64,000 nt of DNA from Cladopsammia gracilis (GCA_022457155.1 JAJGOT010000163.1:1291001-1355000); one strand, 5' to 3'; counted from the stretch's first letter, positions 46,201 to 57,704 are shown. Translations and numbers: made by a program. Notes: generated by a model from the sequence alone, not told the origin.

Positions 46201-47110
46201 CTGTTTAGTGGAAAAAGCTGGATACGTTGCCACGCTTGTTCGTTTTTCACGTTTTAAGAACGAGAAATATACATATTGTATGCCTATTCCAGTTGTGACA
46301 TAATTTCACGACAACAGTAGGGTCTGTTGAACATAGCGTTATTATGTAAATTTGTACGACTGCGGGAGCAGCTTTTGAAGGTGAATTTTAAGTAGCAGGG
46401 TATTCTGAAATCTAGCCCTTTATTCTGTAGTTATGCCTCTCTGGATTGGTTTTAACAAAGTCAAACCTAAGTTTGGTACAGAACTGGCATTTTATAGGGT
46501 TTAGGAATTTAGATCAAAGCCATATGCATTTAAAATAATGTCAGAATTGAATGCTCCAGGTAACACAAGTCACATCAAGTTGATCATTATTGTGCATATG
46601 CAAATAAAGCAACCAAGATACAGCAAATTTAACTTCAAACTAAACGACAAGTCAGTGCTCGACCTTAACTTTTTGGCTTACTAGTTCTTGGGCTAGTGGG
46701 GTCTGAAATTCACCAGCCAACAGGCATCATCTGCTCAAATTTTACTAGCCAAAACCCATCTTTTACTAGTCCTGGACTAGTGGACTACCGCTAAGGTCGA
46801 GCACTGCAAATTTCTGTTACAAGTTATACATCAGTTTACGTTCGTTATTAAATGGTTGCACATCACTAGATAAGACACGAGACTTCAACTTCAAAATAAA
46901 CTTACCAGGAGTCTTTGAACTGTACGAGAAAGAAGTGGAAACAAAAAAAGACGTTAAAAATAATCAAAGGTAAATCACATTTCAATATGAAGTCCACAAC
47001 GCAGAATGATGTGAAGAAATTTGCAAAGCAACATTTTCAACTCACATCCTTTTCCTATTGGATTTGGTGTTGTAGGAGAGACGACGTCTGTAGGTCAGTC
47101 GCTGCACCAT
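43286..47110 (-). CDS. RPL34: Large-subunit ribosomal protein eL34, complete
   Basis: Minus-strand coding exons are 47110-47046, 46919-46906, 45098-45019, 44369-44266 and 43373-43286. They give 351 nt, 116 residues, against 117 in human. The protein begins [18 protein letters not shown], continues through [20 protein letters not shown], the zinc-binding CARC region ([16 protein letters not shown]) and [19 protein letters not shown]. All these are hallmark eL34 segments. eL34 is a structural component of the 60S subunit. Exon 2 is only 14 nt (TTCAAAGACTCCTG), needed to complete ISKTPGG. The coding exon starts at the ATG directly after an acceptor (TTTTCATTGCAG), so a 5' UTR exon lies upstream, probably ending at the donor CTAG|GTATCT at 47187. 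The gene diverges from NAF1. Confidence 0.96.
44480..44895 (-). repeat. ~105-bp tandem repeat in an RPL34 intron
   Basis: Four to five units contain TTCAAATGAAAG, TACAAGGTGGTTCTAACTTT and GAGTCTGCGGATGAAATCCT. On the minus strand they match the ~90-bp repeat found three times in NAF1 introns. Confidence 0.85.
46033..46200 (+). repeat. ~56-bp tandem repeat, three copies
   Basis: Units contain GCTCCCGCAGTCCTGAGGTC, then AATTAAAATAAGTGTAGAAG. Lies in the long RPL34 intron. Confidence 0.85.
46653..46806. mobile_element. MITE with CAGTGCTCGACCTTA ends
   Basis: CAGTGCTCGACCTTA and its reverse complement bound 154 bp; the interior alternates TTTACTAG.CC motifs. CAGTGCTCGACCTTA-type ends are usual for hAT-like MITEs. 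No clear 8-bp target duplication was seen. Confidence 0.8.
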
Positions 47111-47186
47111 CTGCAATGAAAATTACATCAGTGAACGGGCGAAACATTGTATTATTCATTCGTAAATGGTACAACAATTCAGATAC

Positions 47187-47515
47187 CTAGATTTTCGGAG
47201 ATTAACTCGGATTGTAAAATGTAACGAGAAAGTTTCGTACTTTCAACTTTTTGGTGATATAGAAGAGAACGAGACCCGGCGCGCGATGCATTTTCGGCTG
47301 TCGGTTTTGTGCCCGCGATCATAATGTACATTAGCACATTAGCACGTGCATTGCAAAAACATGGCGGACAAACTTGAAGGCAACAATTTCAAACGTCTTC
47401 AACTCTTGCTGTTTTGCAAAAACAGTGGCTCTTCGATGCAACTTTTGTAAGTTAAGGTCTTACCCTTTCCTTAGCCGAACTGACGGAGCATTTTTATGTT
47501 TCCAAGGAGCAAAAT
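47187..47515. promoter_or_regulatory. Divergent promoter region between RPL34 and NAF1
   Basis: The two coding starts are 405 bp apart and face away from each other. On the minus strand, pyrimidine-rich TCTCGTTCTCTTCTAT near 47256-47271 could be a 5'-TOP start for RPL34. On plus, AAAACATGGCGGAC at 47356-47369 fits a YY1-type element, common just downstream of animal transcription starts. No TATA box is evident. Start sites are inferred. Confidence 0.6.
47361..47450 (+). CDS. Possible upstream ORF in the NAF1 leader (29 codons)
   Basis: The ATG of the ATGGCGGAC motif opens a frame MADKLEGNNFKRLQ... that stops at TAA 47448-47450, 65 bases before the NAF1 ATG. If transcription starts upstream of 47361, this uORF would dampen NAF1 translation. 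If the motif is a YY1 site at the start of transcription, the uORF may be absent or out of reach. Confidence 0.3.
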   Translation: MADKLEGNNFKRLQLLLFCKNSGSSMQLL

Positions 47516-50500
47516 ATGGAAGGTAGCGACCACCTTACAGAAGGCGAAAAAAACATTTCTAACTTTCAACAGCGACAACAGCCAAGAATTGATGAAAATT
47601 ATTCTCGACAAGCTGTTTTAAACGAAAAAGGCACCCTAAATGAAAATACAGCTGCAACTGAACGAAATGTAAAGGAAGCTTTCACAAATGAAGACGTTTT
47701 TACAAGGGAAGAGAAAAACGCCATTTGTAGTGTTTCTAATTCTACAATTTCTTCGTCTACGGAAGCAAACGTTAACAAACTAAGTGGTCTGGCTGCGATT
47801 GCAGACAGTTATTCAGAAATGGATAGTGAAACATTTGCAGAAAACTCTGCAGATTCTGTTAATTGCAAAGATACTTTGATTGAAGATGAGCTCTGTGAAG
47901 AATTGGAAAACAACAATACTGTGAAAACAAGCACTGATACTATTTCTGCCTTTGAAAAAGATACATCATTGGAAAATCAAAAAAATGATTTAAACAGTGT
48001 GAATTTAATGGATACTTCATCACAGATTACAGACCTTGAGACCGATACAGTTATGAATGATACAATGAAAGGACCAGGACACTGTGGAAACACTTTTTTA
48101 GAAGCTATAAATATTGGAGATACAGTTATAGAGCCTGTCAACATTAATGAAACTGTTAAAGAGCCTATAAATGTTGGACATTTAGTCACAGAGCATGCCA
48201 ATATGGGAAACACAGTAAACAAGATTGTTAATATTGGAAATGCAGTTAAAGAGCCTGTCTGTGTTGGAAATACTGTCATAGAGCCAGTCAATGTTAAAGA
48301 CACAGTCAAAGAGCCTGCAAATGATGGTCATGTAGTTACAGTGCCTGTTAATATTGAAAACATAGTGACAGAGCCTGCCAATATGGGAAATACAGTGACA
48401 GAGCCTGTCAATATTGGAGACACTGTCATAGAGTCTGTAAATGCTGGAAATAAGTCTGAAAATGTGGAAAATGCAAACATACATTCTGATATTGTTGGAA
48501 ATGAAACAACAGAGTGTGGTAATACACCCAAAAACATACCTTCAGACTCTAATACCATTCTGCCAGTCTACACCATGAGCAATATCAACAAAGAACTAGA
48601 TAGCATATGTAAGAAGGAAGGTGCTGCACAGACAGAAAATATTAGTGAGGGTGACCATTTTTCTAGTGACAGTTCTTCAGATTCAGATGATGAGAGCTCA
48701 TCAAGTGAAAGTTCTACAAGTTCTGACTCCAGTTCTGAGTAAGGAAAAGCTAGTTCAGTCAATTCCAAGATGATTATGTAACACCACAATGATTTGGTTT
48801 TGTTAACTGAAACCAGCCTGTACTTAGCATCATGTTAAGAGATTCAAAAGACATTCATCAGAATGAATCTGACGAATGACTAGCACTCAAAATGTCAGCC
48901 ACTGAATCTTTTTAGAGTGGCCAATTTGCCTTTCAACTCAGTTCATAAAACCATATTTTCATGTTTTACTCCCCCACCGATGTTGCACCATAGTTTATTT
49001 AGAAACTAACCTGTTTATATACAGTTTACGGTATATTGCACCACAGCTTTGTTCTCAAAGGAAGCAACAAAAAACAACAGCATTTGAGAAAGTAAAGAGT
49101 CTGTTATTAATCTGGTCCAGCCTGACATGCCCGGTATAGCTTTGCACAAAAATAACTCAGCTGTAAATTCACCTTAGGTCTTGTCAATAAAGCCGTGGCT
49201 ACAGGTGTGATTTTTTGACATTTTTGACAATTTTTGGTGACAAAATGTTGCAACAAAGACGGTGCAAGACTGGGTTGGTAAATAAGCCTGAGCCTCGCTT
49301 TAGTTCTTAAATCTTATTGGCTTGAAACCCTTTTAGGGACACTGGGTGTCCCTAATTTTCTTCTATATTTTCTAACAAACTTTGTTATTTTTTTAAAGTG
49401 ATGATCTGGAGGACATCAGAAGAGAGATTGAGAAAGAGGAGGAACAAGTTCCAAAAGGTCCTTTGAAAACGAGAAGTGAAGTGTTGATAAAGGTACCACA
49501 CAGTAGGTTTTCGTTTGTTAACCTAAGCTTGTTAGGGAAATGCTCAAAATTATTCTACTCAGTCAGGAAGGCCCGCCGTTTTACAAAAAGACAGGTGGTA
49601 TTTTTATGTATCCCTCCCTCCCTCCCTCCCTCACTTAAAAGGATGGTGTTTTGTCAGTATACATTGTAGCTCTCACTCTATCAGAAGTAGAAACTGAGAA
49701 TAAGATTCAAACCTTCCTTTGCCATCTTACTAGTAATGCAAGCTTCATGCACACAGAATATTATTAAAACGTCTCAACTCAAATTTTAGGCCAATACATT
49801 TTGTCCATTAGGCTCATCAGATAGGTGGTACCCCCTACCCCCTACCGCTACCCCTACCCCTACACAAGGTGGGTCCTCATCGAGTGTACTTACAAGTCAT
49901 GACCACTTCCCTTACTCTTTAACTCTCAAAAGGGTCAAAGATCAAAATTCAAGAAACATCCCAAATTTCATTTTGCAAAATATTGAAAAACAAATGGTAC
50001 CATGCAAAAGTACTGCTGAAGAGGTTTCATTTGATTGGCCACACCATAGGATTTCATCAACAGACTCAAAAGTTAGAACAAATGGTACCATGTAAAAGTA
50101 CTGCTGAAGAGGTTTCATTTGAATGGTCACACCATAGGATTTCATCAGTAGACTCAAAAGTTAGAACTACATTTCAAGTCTCCATAATATTTTTGACTCC
50201 GGAAGTGAAAGGGTTAATAGACATACATGTAAAGTGACAAGTGATGAAATAGGCCACTCCGAAAAATACCATGATAATAATCTTTTATATGCAGGCTCAG
50301 CCTAACCGGGGTGTAGTTATTCAAGTCTCCTTTGTTAGAATGGCACAATGGAATTCAGAGTATATAAACAGCTGTAGGAACGTAGGATGTAGCATTGTTT
50401 TATATACAAATGTGCACCATATGCAAATTGCCAAGAAGTTGAAGCATAGCACATGCAGTTTGTGCTGAAAACAAAAGAAATTGGAAAAATCAGGCTTACA

Positions 50501-53500
50501 TCAAGCACCACCCAAACCTGCACTTTAAAGAGTATTATGGTATTTTTCATAGTTTCTGGAGTCGTGAATAATGTTGAACAGTGTCAGAGTAAATGAAATC
50601 TTCTAAACATTCTTAGCTTATTCTTAGTTTTTATTACTATGATTTTTATTTAATAGTTATTTTGGTTGTTTCTGTTTGTACCGGAGGACAGATGATGTAA
50701 AACAAAAGGAACATTAAGAACGACAATAATACAAATGCAAAGCAAGACCAAAAATACAATATGTTACAAACAATAGAAGACAATGAGTACTGGTACACTC
50801 AGAAAGACCCGTTATTTTTTATTTTACTGATTGATGTTTAGGATCTTCCAGAAATTCCTGACCTTGATATAAGCATTGATGAGAATGTTCAGCTTGTGGA
50901 GCTTGGTCTGGTATTTAGTATTGTAGAATCATTAGGTGAGTTTTTTTAGCTTTAAAAGATTGTCCTAATACTGTACAGTCAAACCTCTCTTGATAGATAC
51001 CTACATAGTAGTCAGACACCTATATTACGGACAGTTCTCTTGGTCCCGAAGATATTAAAAGTCCTACATTGCTTTCCCTCTGTAATATGCACACCTCTAT
51101 AATCAGGGCATCTGATAGGATGCGGGAAAAAAATTAAAAAATATGCGGAAATTTGCAGGCATATTACGCGGGAAAATGCGTCAATTATGCGGAAAACACG
51201 CTCGATTTTGCGGAAATTTAAAGTGATAATTGGGCCTTTCTGATGTATTTACATCGAACACATTATGCGCAAACGTCAAAATACCTTTATTAAAACAGTG
51301 CTCGCTATCTTTGTCAGACATTTTGAAGCTTTAAGCAATGAAGGAACACCGAAAACGAATGAAGAAGCCAAACAAGCTGCCATGGTTAACCTTAGTAAAC
51401 AGGCTAACCACAAAACTAGTATCCAGGCTCATCGCCAACAGATGCATGGAATGCCTGGAGGTTAAAAATCACTCGTGAAAAAAGCGGCGTGTTTTCGTCA
51501 ATGTTTAGGAGAAAAACTGCTGCAAAATAATCAATCTCTTCGGCTTTTATGTTTATGAGGAAGGTTTGCAGTTGCTTTATTGTTAATATTGGGCAAATTT
51601 TTCAGTTTTATGCGGAAAATGCTCTGAAGATGCAGAGGATGCGGAAATTAGAGAATTATGCAGATCTGCATCACCGTGTCCTGTCAGAAGCCCTGTATAA
51701 TACAGACACCTCTCTATTACAGACAGTTCTCTTGGTCCCAAAGACACTAAAATTCATACAATCCATATCTCTACAATATGGACACCTTTATTACGGACAC
51801 CTCTCTATTATGAACAGTTCTCTTGGTCCCGAAGATACTAAGATTCCTACAATCCATACCTCAATAATATGGACACCTCTCTATTATGGACTGTTCTCTT
51901 GGTCTTGAAGATACCAATTAAATTCATACAATCCCTACCTCTAATATGGATGTCTCTATAATGCAGACACTTGGATCGGAAAAAAGTAACGCCCGGGCGT
52001 AGATTTGGGGTGGACACCTTATTGAGACTTATATAACGGAGTAACTGGTTATCTTTCAGTTGAGGTTAGGGGTAGCAGTTTATATAATTAAATTTAGGAC
52101 TAAGCAACCCGAGAAGCTAGGTGGTACAGTGGTACGGTAGGCTATGTATGTTTAAGCCTAGCTGAGGTCACAGGTTCAATCCTGAGTGGGGATTTTAGAT
52201 TTTCTTTTTTACACTTATTGGAAATAAAATTCTAAGTGTCAACATTACATTATATAAGTCTCAATAAGGTGTGCGACCCTCAATCAACGCCTGTGGAAAA
52301 ATGTTACCCACTTGGATCTGTTCCTTTGGTGAAACTAAGATTTACAATCCTGTTGTTTTTGTCGTATTCTAGTGGTTGTTAAAGCATTTCCTCAGACACC
52401 TGCTTTGGATTCAGATAGTATTCTCTTCTTGGAGAGCAGGTCCTGTCTTGGCTTGGTAATGATTTAAGCTGTTTATAATAATTACATCCACAAGGTTCCT
52501 TATTTCTCAGTACAGAATTTTAAACTCTGAAATTCAAGAAAACTCCCAAATTTCATTTTGTAACATATTGAAAAACAAATAGTACCATGCAAAAGAACTG
52601 CTGAAGAGGTTTCATTTAAATGGTCGCACCACAGGATTTCATCCCCAGATTCAAAAGTTTACACTACATTCATGTCTCCATAACTGACTCTGGTAGTGAA
52701 AGGGTAAACTGTTAAGATCGAGTTCCAAAAATAAAAATTCAAGAAAAATCCCAAATTTCATTTTGTAAAATACTGTCAAACCTCCACTAACGGACACCTC
52801 CCCCCTCCCTTTAGTGGACACCAAACTGTGGTCCTGGCATTTTTTTCCTCCTCCCGTAAGCGGATACCTCCTGTAAGCAGACATGGACACCTATTTGGGG
52901 TCCACAGAGTCTAAAATAACCTCCCGTAAGTGGACAGTAAACAATATTAAGATATTTTCTAACAAAATAGTTCAGTTTTAATGGTTTTAATTGTACTTGA
53001 CCTAACTAAAGCAAAGTGTGAGTCTGAACAGTACAGTTTAATACAACTACTTTAAAGCTCAGTCAATTTCAAGCACGATCCCCCCCCCCCTGCCTCACCC
53101 CCCTCCCCTTACCTCCCCCTCACCTCCCCTCCCCCCAGCTATAGTTGCACCCTGGGCAACTATAGTGATCACAATATCATATCTTTAAGGAGCAATTAGA
53201 TGCACTATTGTGCTATCAATTCTTTTTGCAGGTATTTGAGACATTTGGACCTGTACAGATACCGTTTTACTCTGTAAGATTTAACAAGGAGTCAGACATC
53301 AGCGACAAAAATATCCATGTAGGAGATAAGGTGTTCTATGCTCCAAACATTATGGAGTATTCACACTTTGTGTTTGTGGCACAGCTTAAAAGGCAAGCAT
53401 TTAAATTGACTTGTGTTAACCTTAATTTGTAAATCTGGTTGAGCTTTAATTTGTGGAACGTATACTATTTGGATGATTATACTATTTGGACGATACCATC

Positions 53501-56500
53501 AAAAGCAAAATCCTTTTTAAATGCTTTTTTTCACACATATATACAGTTGTACAGCTGTACATGTACACAACAGTAAAAACCTAAGCTACATGCAGAAGAG
53601 TTTCTTAGAAGGCCCTGTTAAAGGCAGGGGGGAGGGTGCATGCCTTAGGGGGTGCATGTCTATAGGGGAGGGGGTGCATAAGGGGTGCATGTCTAAAGGG
53701 GAGGGGGTGCATGTCCCTAATCTGAATTTCAAACCTTGTTATTGTGTAATTTTTCAAGATTTGCATGTTACTGTTAGAGTTTTGTGCACTTCCATGCTGT
53801 ACATTTTGCAATTTCATGGAATATTCTTGTTGTTCGATCGTCATCATCACTTCACCTCTCTGATGTTGCTCATCAGAATTTACCCTATCTTACCTCTCTT
53901 ACCTTTCTTATCACCTAAGAAGAACGCAATCTTAATTTCGTGTTGGTTGTCCTGTGGTTTATGTGCAGTAAAATTTGAGATTTTTTGGTAGACGGTCTTC
54001 CAAATGGCTGCCCCTATTGTTTATTTTTTTCTGGGGGGAAATTCCTTCGAACGCATCTCCATAATCTGTGATTACTGCTAGTATAATAATATTTACAACA
54101 ACATAAAAAAAATCTTGCTGATGTTACTCACTTTTAATATGTGGCAGTCCAGCAGCCAAGTCATTTGCCTGTTGGTCTTCCTGCCTGAAATTTGGTGGTT
54201 TGAGTTGCAATATTGGCATCCAAAATGTACTTTCAAAATAACTCTTTTCACTAATTTTCTTTCTTCTGCTACAAATATCTGTTAAAAATTTCACCTCCTT
54301 TCCTTTCCAATGTAGCGTTGCACTGCTGCTGGTTAGGTATTAGTCTGCAGGGAACAAAATACAACTGATTGTCTCAGTCAACAGTTTTGTCGCTGATTGT
54401 AGTTCAGGGCCCTGCAGTTGTTTGAAAGCTGGTTAATGCTAATTAAATTTAAACAAAGGCTTCTGCATGTTTCTCTTAACTGTTGAAAGCGTTTTCACCC
54501 TTAATAATTCATAGTTCAAGAGCACTTGAAGTCAAATTGAAGGCCAAAAAGAATTAACAGGAATCTACATTAATTTTGTAAAGTTGTAGGTTTGTGTTTA
54601 AATTTGGGGCTAATTCTTTTATCTTTTAGATTAAAAGGGTCTGATGCCTCATGGGAACACGACGAAGAACCTCCCCTAGACGTAAATATTAATTATTATA
54701 AATAAATACACATTGACCTTTCAGATAATTTGCTCTATAATGTAGATACAGCATTATGAATTCTGCCAAGCTTGCAGGAGGTTCCAAGAGAATTTGAAAG
54801 TAGTAATGACAGCCAAGGTTATAAAACATAAACAAAAACAATTGAATTCTCCCAAACTCCCTCGTCTAGAAAATCCCAAATTTCATTTTGTTACACATTG
54901 AATGCTACCATGCAAAAGTACTGCTAAAGAGGTTTCATTTGAATGGTCACACCACAGGATTTCATCAACAGACTCAAAAGTTAGAACAAATGGTACCATG
55001 CAAAAGTACTGCTAAAGAGGTTTCATTTGAATGGTCACACCACAGGATTTCATCAACAGACTCAACAGTTAGAACAAATGGTACCATGCAAAAGTACTGC
55101 TAAAGAGGTTTCATTTGAATGGTCACACTATAGGATTTCATCAACAGACTCAAAAGTTAGAACAAATGGTACCATGCAAAAGTACTGCTAAAGAGGTTTC
55201 ATTTGAATGGTCACACCACAGGATTTTGTTGACAGACTCAAAAGTTAAAATTACTTTTCATGCCTCCATGATTGCATGACTTGATGGGAGTGATAAGGTT
55301 AACAGATTTTAACAGCGGTGAGAGGTTTTGTTTTGTGTAAAGTGGCTGCAGTGAGGAGATGGTCATATTCACAGGATGATTTTAAGGTCATGAGTCCTGC
55401 AGTGTATGTACTTTTTTAACAAATTTCTTTGTAAACCATTTTTTTTTTAATTTTCAGGCTGTAGAATATTCTGATGATGAGGAAGAGGCACAAGCCAAGG
55501 CAAGCAAGAAAAAAGAAAGGTAAATCATGGGATCATTTTGTATTAGTATATTGAGTACAAGCATTTATACATCTGGATTTGTGTGATGGTGTAAGCTTTG
55601 TGTTACAGTTAGGGTTAGCTTACCTAGTTTGAATTACTGGGTACACATTTAACCAATGAATATAACATTGAATCCTGATTCCACCAGAGAACAAATTTTA
55701 CCTGCAACATATCCACATCTGACGAGTCACAAGGAATGTAATTTTTGCCCCATGATTGACACCAAATGTTAAATTTTGACCATTGTAGCACTTTAAGTCA
55801 AGTTGATGCCCTTACACCGCTCCCCCCCCCCCCCTCCCACACCACCCTTAAATAGTTGACTTGTAAACACCTTTGACTAAAAAGTTCAACAATGTACTAA
55901 ATGTATTTGCAGGAAGGCGGGTAGAAGTGGTTGTAGTGCAGATGGTGAAAATGAAAATACTCCGAAAACAGTAGAAAATAGGCCAACCCTACATCAGGGG
56001 GGTAACAGAGGTTTGTATAGAACTAAGACTTACCAAAATAATATAGAAATGTTGAAACCACAGATTTTACATACAACCAGCGTCATCGTCCAGATTAAAA
56101 TTTTCGTGCAAAAAGAAAAGAAAACAAGCAGAATCTATAATTACCCCAAAGCCTTTGAATTTTGCAGTATTTATTATTTGCAAAAATCACCCAAAAATGG
56201 CCAGCTAATTTTTTGCGGGTTGAATTTGCGTGATAGTCAATGTGTCAAGCCAATGTGGCTGTGTAAACTTGGTGCTTCCTCAACCCCCATTAAAAGTACA
56301 TGTACTGCAACAAGACCACAATTTCATTTGTGTTATTTGTAATGTTTAGTACATGAGCGGGAGTGTTTTATCGGCCTATACAATCACAAGCCGAAGGTGA
56401 GTGAATGTATAGTGCCGATACAACACGGACGCGAATGTAGTAAACAACTTCAGTGAAATTCACATTCCCATGTAAATTAGATACAACCACTCGTGAGTTG

Positions 56501-57222
56501 TATCTGTTATGCAAATTAGATACAACCACTCGTGAGTTGTATCAAGATTGTATTGGCCTATACAGGGTAATCATGTGATTGGAATGGCTCATTTCTATTT
56601 GTTAGTACCATTATGAATTATTAATGAATTTTACAATAATCTTTCAGGTAACAGAAAAAGAACTTGGCAAAATCGTGCAAAAGGACAGACAGTTAATAAG
56701 AACCAAAATCAAGGGTCAACGCCACACACTAACTCAGCCCCAATGCCACACCCAGCGTACAGAGGTCCTGCCCCCTGGCATGGAAGTGCCTTACCTGTGC
56801 ATGCACCAGAGAGACCCTATATGGGCCCTCCACCTCATGAAGCTGTGCACTATAGGATGGGTCCTATGGGGCCTCCATGTTGGGTACCTCCAGGGGGACC
56901 ACCTCCCAGAGCCCCTTTGGTTATGGCACCAGGGCCTATGGGACAGTTTCCTGTAACATGCCCAGGCCCCATGATGAATGTATCTAGACCATCATTTGCA
57001 CCATCTAGTCCCTCAGCCAGTGGATCAGGTATCCAAGGTCCCTGGCCAGGAGGCCCACCTTCTGGGTTTACCCCAAGGTACCCTATTCCTGCACCTCAGG
57101 GCTTTCAGGATCCTAGAGCAAATATTCAAGGTTTTCAAGGAAGAGAATTCATGGGTTTTGGTATACCATCACCTCCTCCTCCTCCTCCTCCCCCTCCTCC
57201 CCCACCACCACCTAATATGTAG
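47516..57222 (+). CDS. NAF1: H/ACA snoRNP assembly factor NAF1, nine exons, complete
   Basis: Exons are 47516-48738, 49399-49492, 50842-50935, 52373-52455, 53232-53392, 54630-54681, 55458-55519, 55913-56010 and 56648-57222. They give 2442 nt, 813 residues, and all phases agree. NAF1 binds dyskerin and escorts new H/ACA RNPs, including telomerase RNA, before GAR1 replaces it. The Gar1/Naf1 core (about residues 440-565) is clear: LPEIPDLDISIDENVQLVEL, then FETFGPVQIPFYSVRF, VFYAPNIMEYSHFVF and LKGSDASWEHDEEPP. An acidic YSDDEEEAQAK and a Lys-rich stretch follow. The Pro/Gly/Met-rich tail ends in polyproline and NM. The protein is longer than human NAF1 (494) mainly through an N-terminal acidic extension with decapeptide repeats and a Ser/Glu-rich end. 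Intron 5 uses a GC donor (AAAAG|GCAAGC). The start ATG is the first in frame. Confidence 0.95.
48110..48442 (+). repeat. 30-bp coding minisatellite (decapeptide repeat) in NAF1
   Basis: About eleven in-frame units of the type N-I/V-G-D/N-T-V-x-E-P-V (for example NIGDTVIEPV, NVKDTVKEPA, NMGNTVTEPV) occupy residues ~199-309. The region is acidic and probably disordered. Human NAF1 has no such repeat that I know of. Confidence 0.9.
48745..49395. other. NAF1 intron 1
   Basis: A fragment at 48905-48980 (CATATTTTCATGTTTTACTC and nearby) resembles 32156-32210, so it is a dispersed repeat remnant. Nothing else was seen. Confidence 0.45.
49962..50170 (+). repeat. ~90-bp repeat in NAF1 intron 2, two copies
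   Basis: Units contain AATGGTACCATGCAAAAGTA, then AAGAGGTTTCATTTGAATGG and CAGACTCAAAAGTTAGAAC. Related copies are at 52545-52690, 54870-55250 and, inverted, 44480-44895. Confidence 0.9.
50970..51975 (+). repeat. ~75-bp tandem repeats with a nested MITE, NAF1 intron 3
   Basis: Units contain CTCTATTACGGACAGTTCTC then TTGGTCCCGAAGATACTAA, four to five copies. The array begins with CAGTCAAACCTCTCTTG, similar to pogo-like MITE ends. The MITE at 51105-51696 interrupts it. Confidence 0.8.
51105..51696. mobile_element. MITE with CAGGGC.TCTGA ends inside the tandem array
   Basis: CAGGGCATCTGATAGGA at the left pairs with TCCTGTCAGAAGCCCTG at the right. TATAAT lies on both flanks. The interior repeats ATGCGGAAA. 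The superfamily is probably hAT, by end sequence only. Confidence 0.75.
52008..52278 (+). mobile_element. TIR element carrying a tRNA-like promoter, copy 2
   Basis: Inverted ends GGTGGACACCTTATTGAGAC and GTCTCAATAAGGTGTGCGAC. The core at about 52115-52195 reads CTAGGTGGTACAGTGGTACG (box A-like) and CACAGGTTCAATCCTGAGTG (box B-like). Same family as 31228-31513 but opposite orientation. In NAF1 intron 3. Confidence 0.85.
52545..52690 (+). repeat. ~90-bp repeat, single copy, NAF1 intron 4
   Basis: Contains AGTACCATGCAAAAGAACTG and GAGGTTTCATTTAAATGGTC. Confidence 0.85.
52778..52935 (+). repeat. Pogo-like MITE fragment
   Basis: TGTCAAACCTCCACTAACGG, then CACCTCC.GTAAGCGGA-type sequence. Only the left end is recognisable. 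Confidence 0.5.
53085..53138 (+). repeat. C-rich low-complexity tract
   Basis: Poly-C and CCCCTCCC runs in NAF1 intron 4. Confidence 0.9.
53621..53718 (+). repeat. Short GGGGGTGCATG tandem repeat
   Basis: Four imperfect units of GGGGTGCATGTCTA in NAF1 intron 5. Confidence 0.85.
53990..54080 (-). repeat. Dispersed repeat, sibling of 2215-2340
   Basis: The reverse complement carries CGTTCGAAGGAATTTCC and GGGGCAGCCATTTGGAAGAC. Confidence 0.55.
54870..55250 (+). repeat. ~90-bp repeat in NAF1 intron 6, four copies
   Basis: Four head-to-tail units, highly similar, each with GGTACCATGCAAAAGTACTG, then GGTCACACCACAGGATTTCA. More homogeneous than the other arrays, hence probably the most recently amplified. 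Confidence 0.92.
56345..56575. mobile_element. Small inverted-repeat element, NAF1 intron 8
   Basis: Ends ATCGGCCTATACAATC and GATTGTATTGGCCTATACA are inverted, and GATACAACCACTCGTGAGTT plus GTATC (itself a palindrome) occurs twice inside. Confidence 0.6.
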
Positions 57223-57414
57223 ACAAAATTTTACCCATGTACTGTGCGCTTACATGTACATATGTCAGAACTAAGTGACCACTCTTCCACAGTACCAAAG
57301 AAAACTTCTTTGGCCAAATCACTATAGTCAAAACCTCTCATAGGCGACCACCCCATGTAAGCAACTGTGATAACTTTCAACGCTGGTGATTTGAATTAAT
57401 TTTTCTATTGCTGG

Positions 57415-57663
57415 TTTTTACTTACGTCATATCAAAATTCAAGAGCATTAAAACAACAGATTTCAATTCCAAAATGTTTTTGGAATTGTAGAGAGTTTAA
57501 AACTACACATCATTCTGGGCCAAATTTTTACGCGCAAGAGCATTTTGTTCAAGAGTTATAGGCAAACGAGTATTGGTCAAACGAGTATTGGTCTAACCGC
57601 CGCCCGGTTAGCTCAGTGGTAGAGTTCCGGTCTGCTGAGCGGGAGGTCGTTGGTTCAAATCTT

Positions 57664-57704
<41 letters not shown>

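Noticed and set aside
47448..47475. Tiny intron GTAAGT...TTAG in the NAF1 leader joining the uORF to NAF1
   Set aside because: At 28 nt it is too short to splice, and joining it does not bring the uORF into the NAF1 frame.
47977..48789. Minus-strand ORFs opposite NAF1 exon 1
   Set aside because: Shadows of the decapeptide repeat and Ser-rich coding sequence. The plus frame splices into clear NAF1 exons.
56624..57274. Alternative plus frames across the NAF1 last exon
   Set aside because: Only the frame entered in phase 1 from 56010 continues NAF1; the others lack homology.
57602..57675. Functional tRNA gene
   Set aside because: Box A and box B are present, but stems have several mismatches and a SINE body follows directly.
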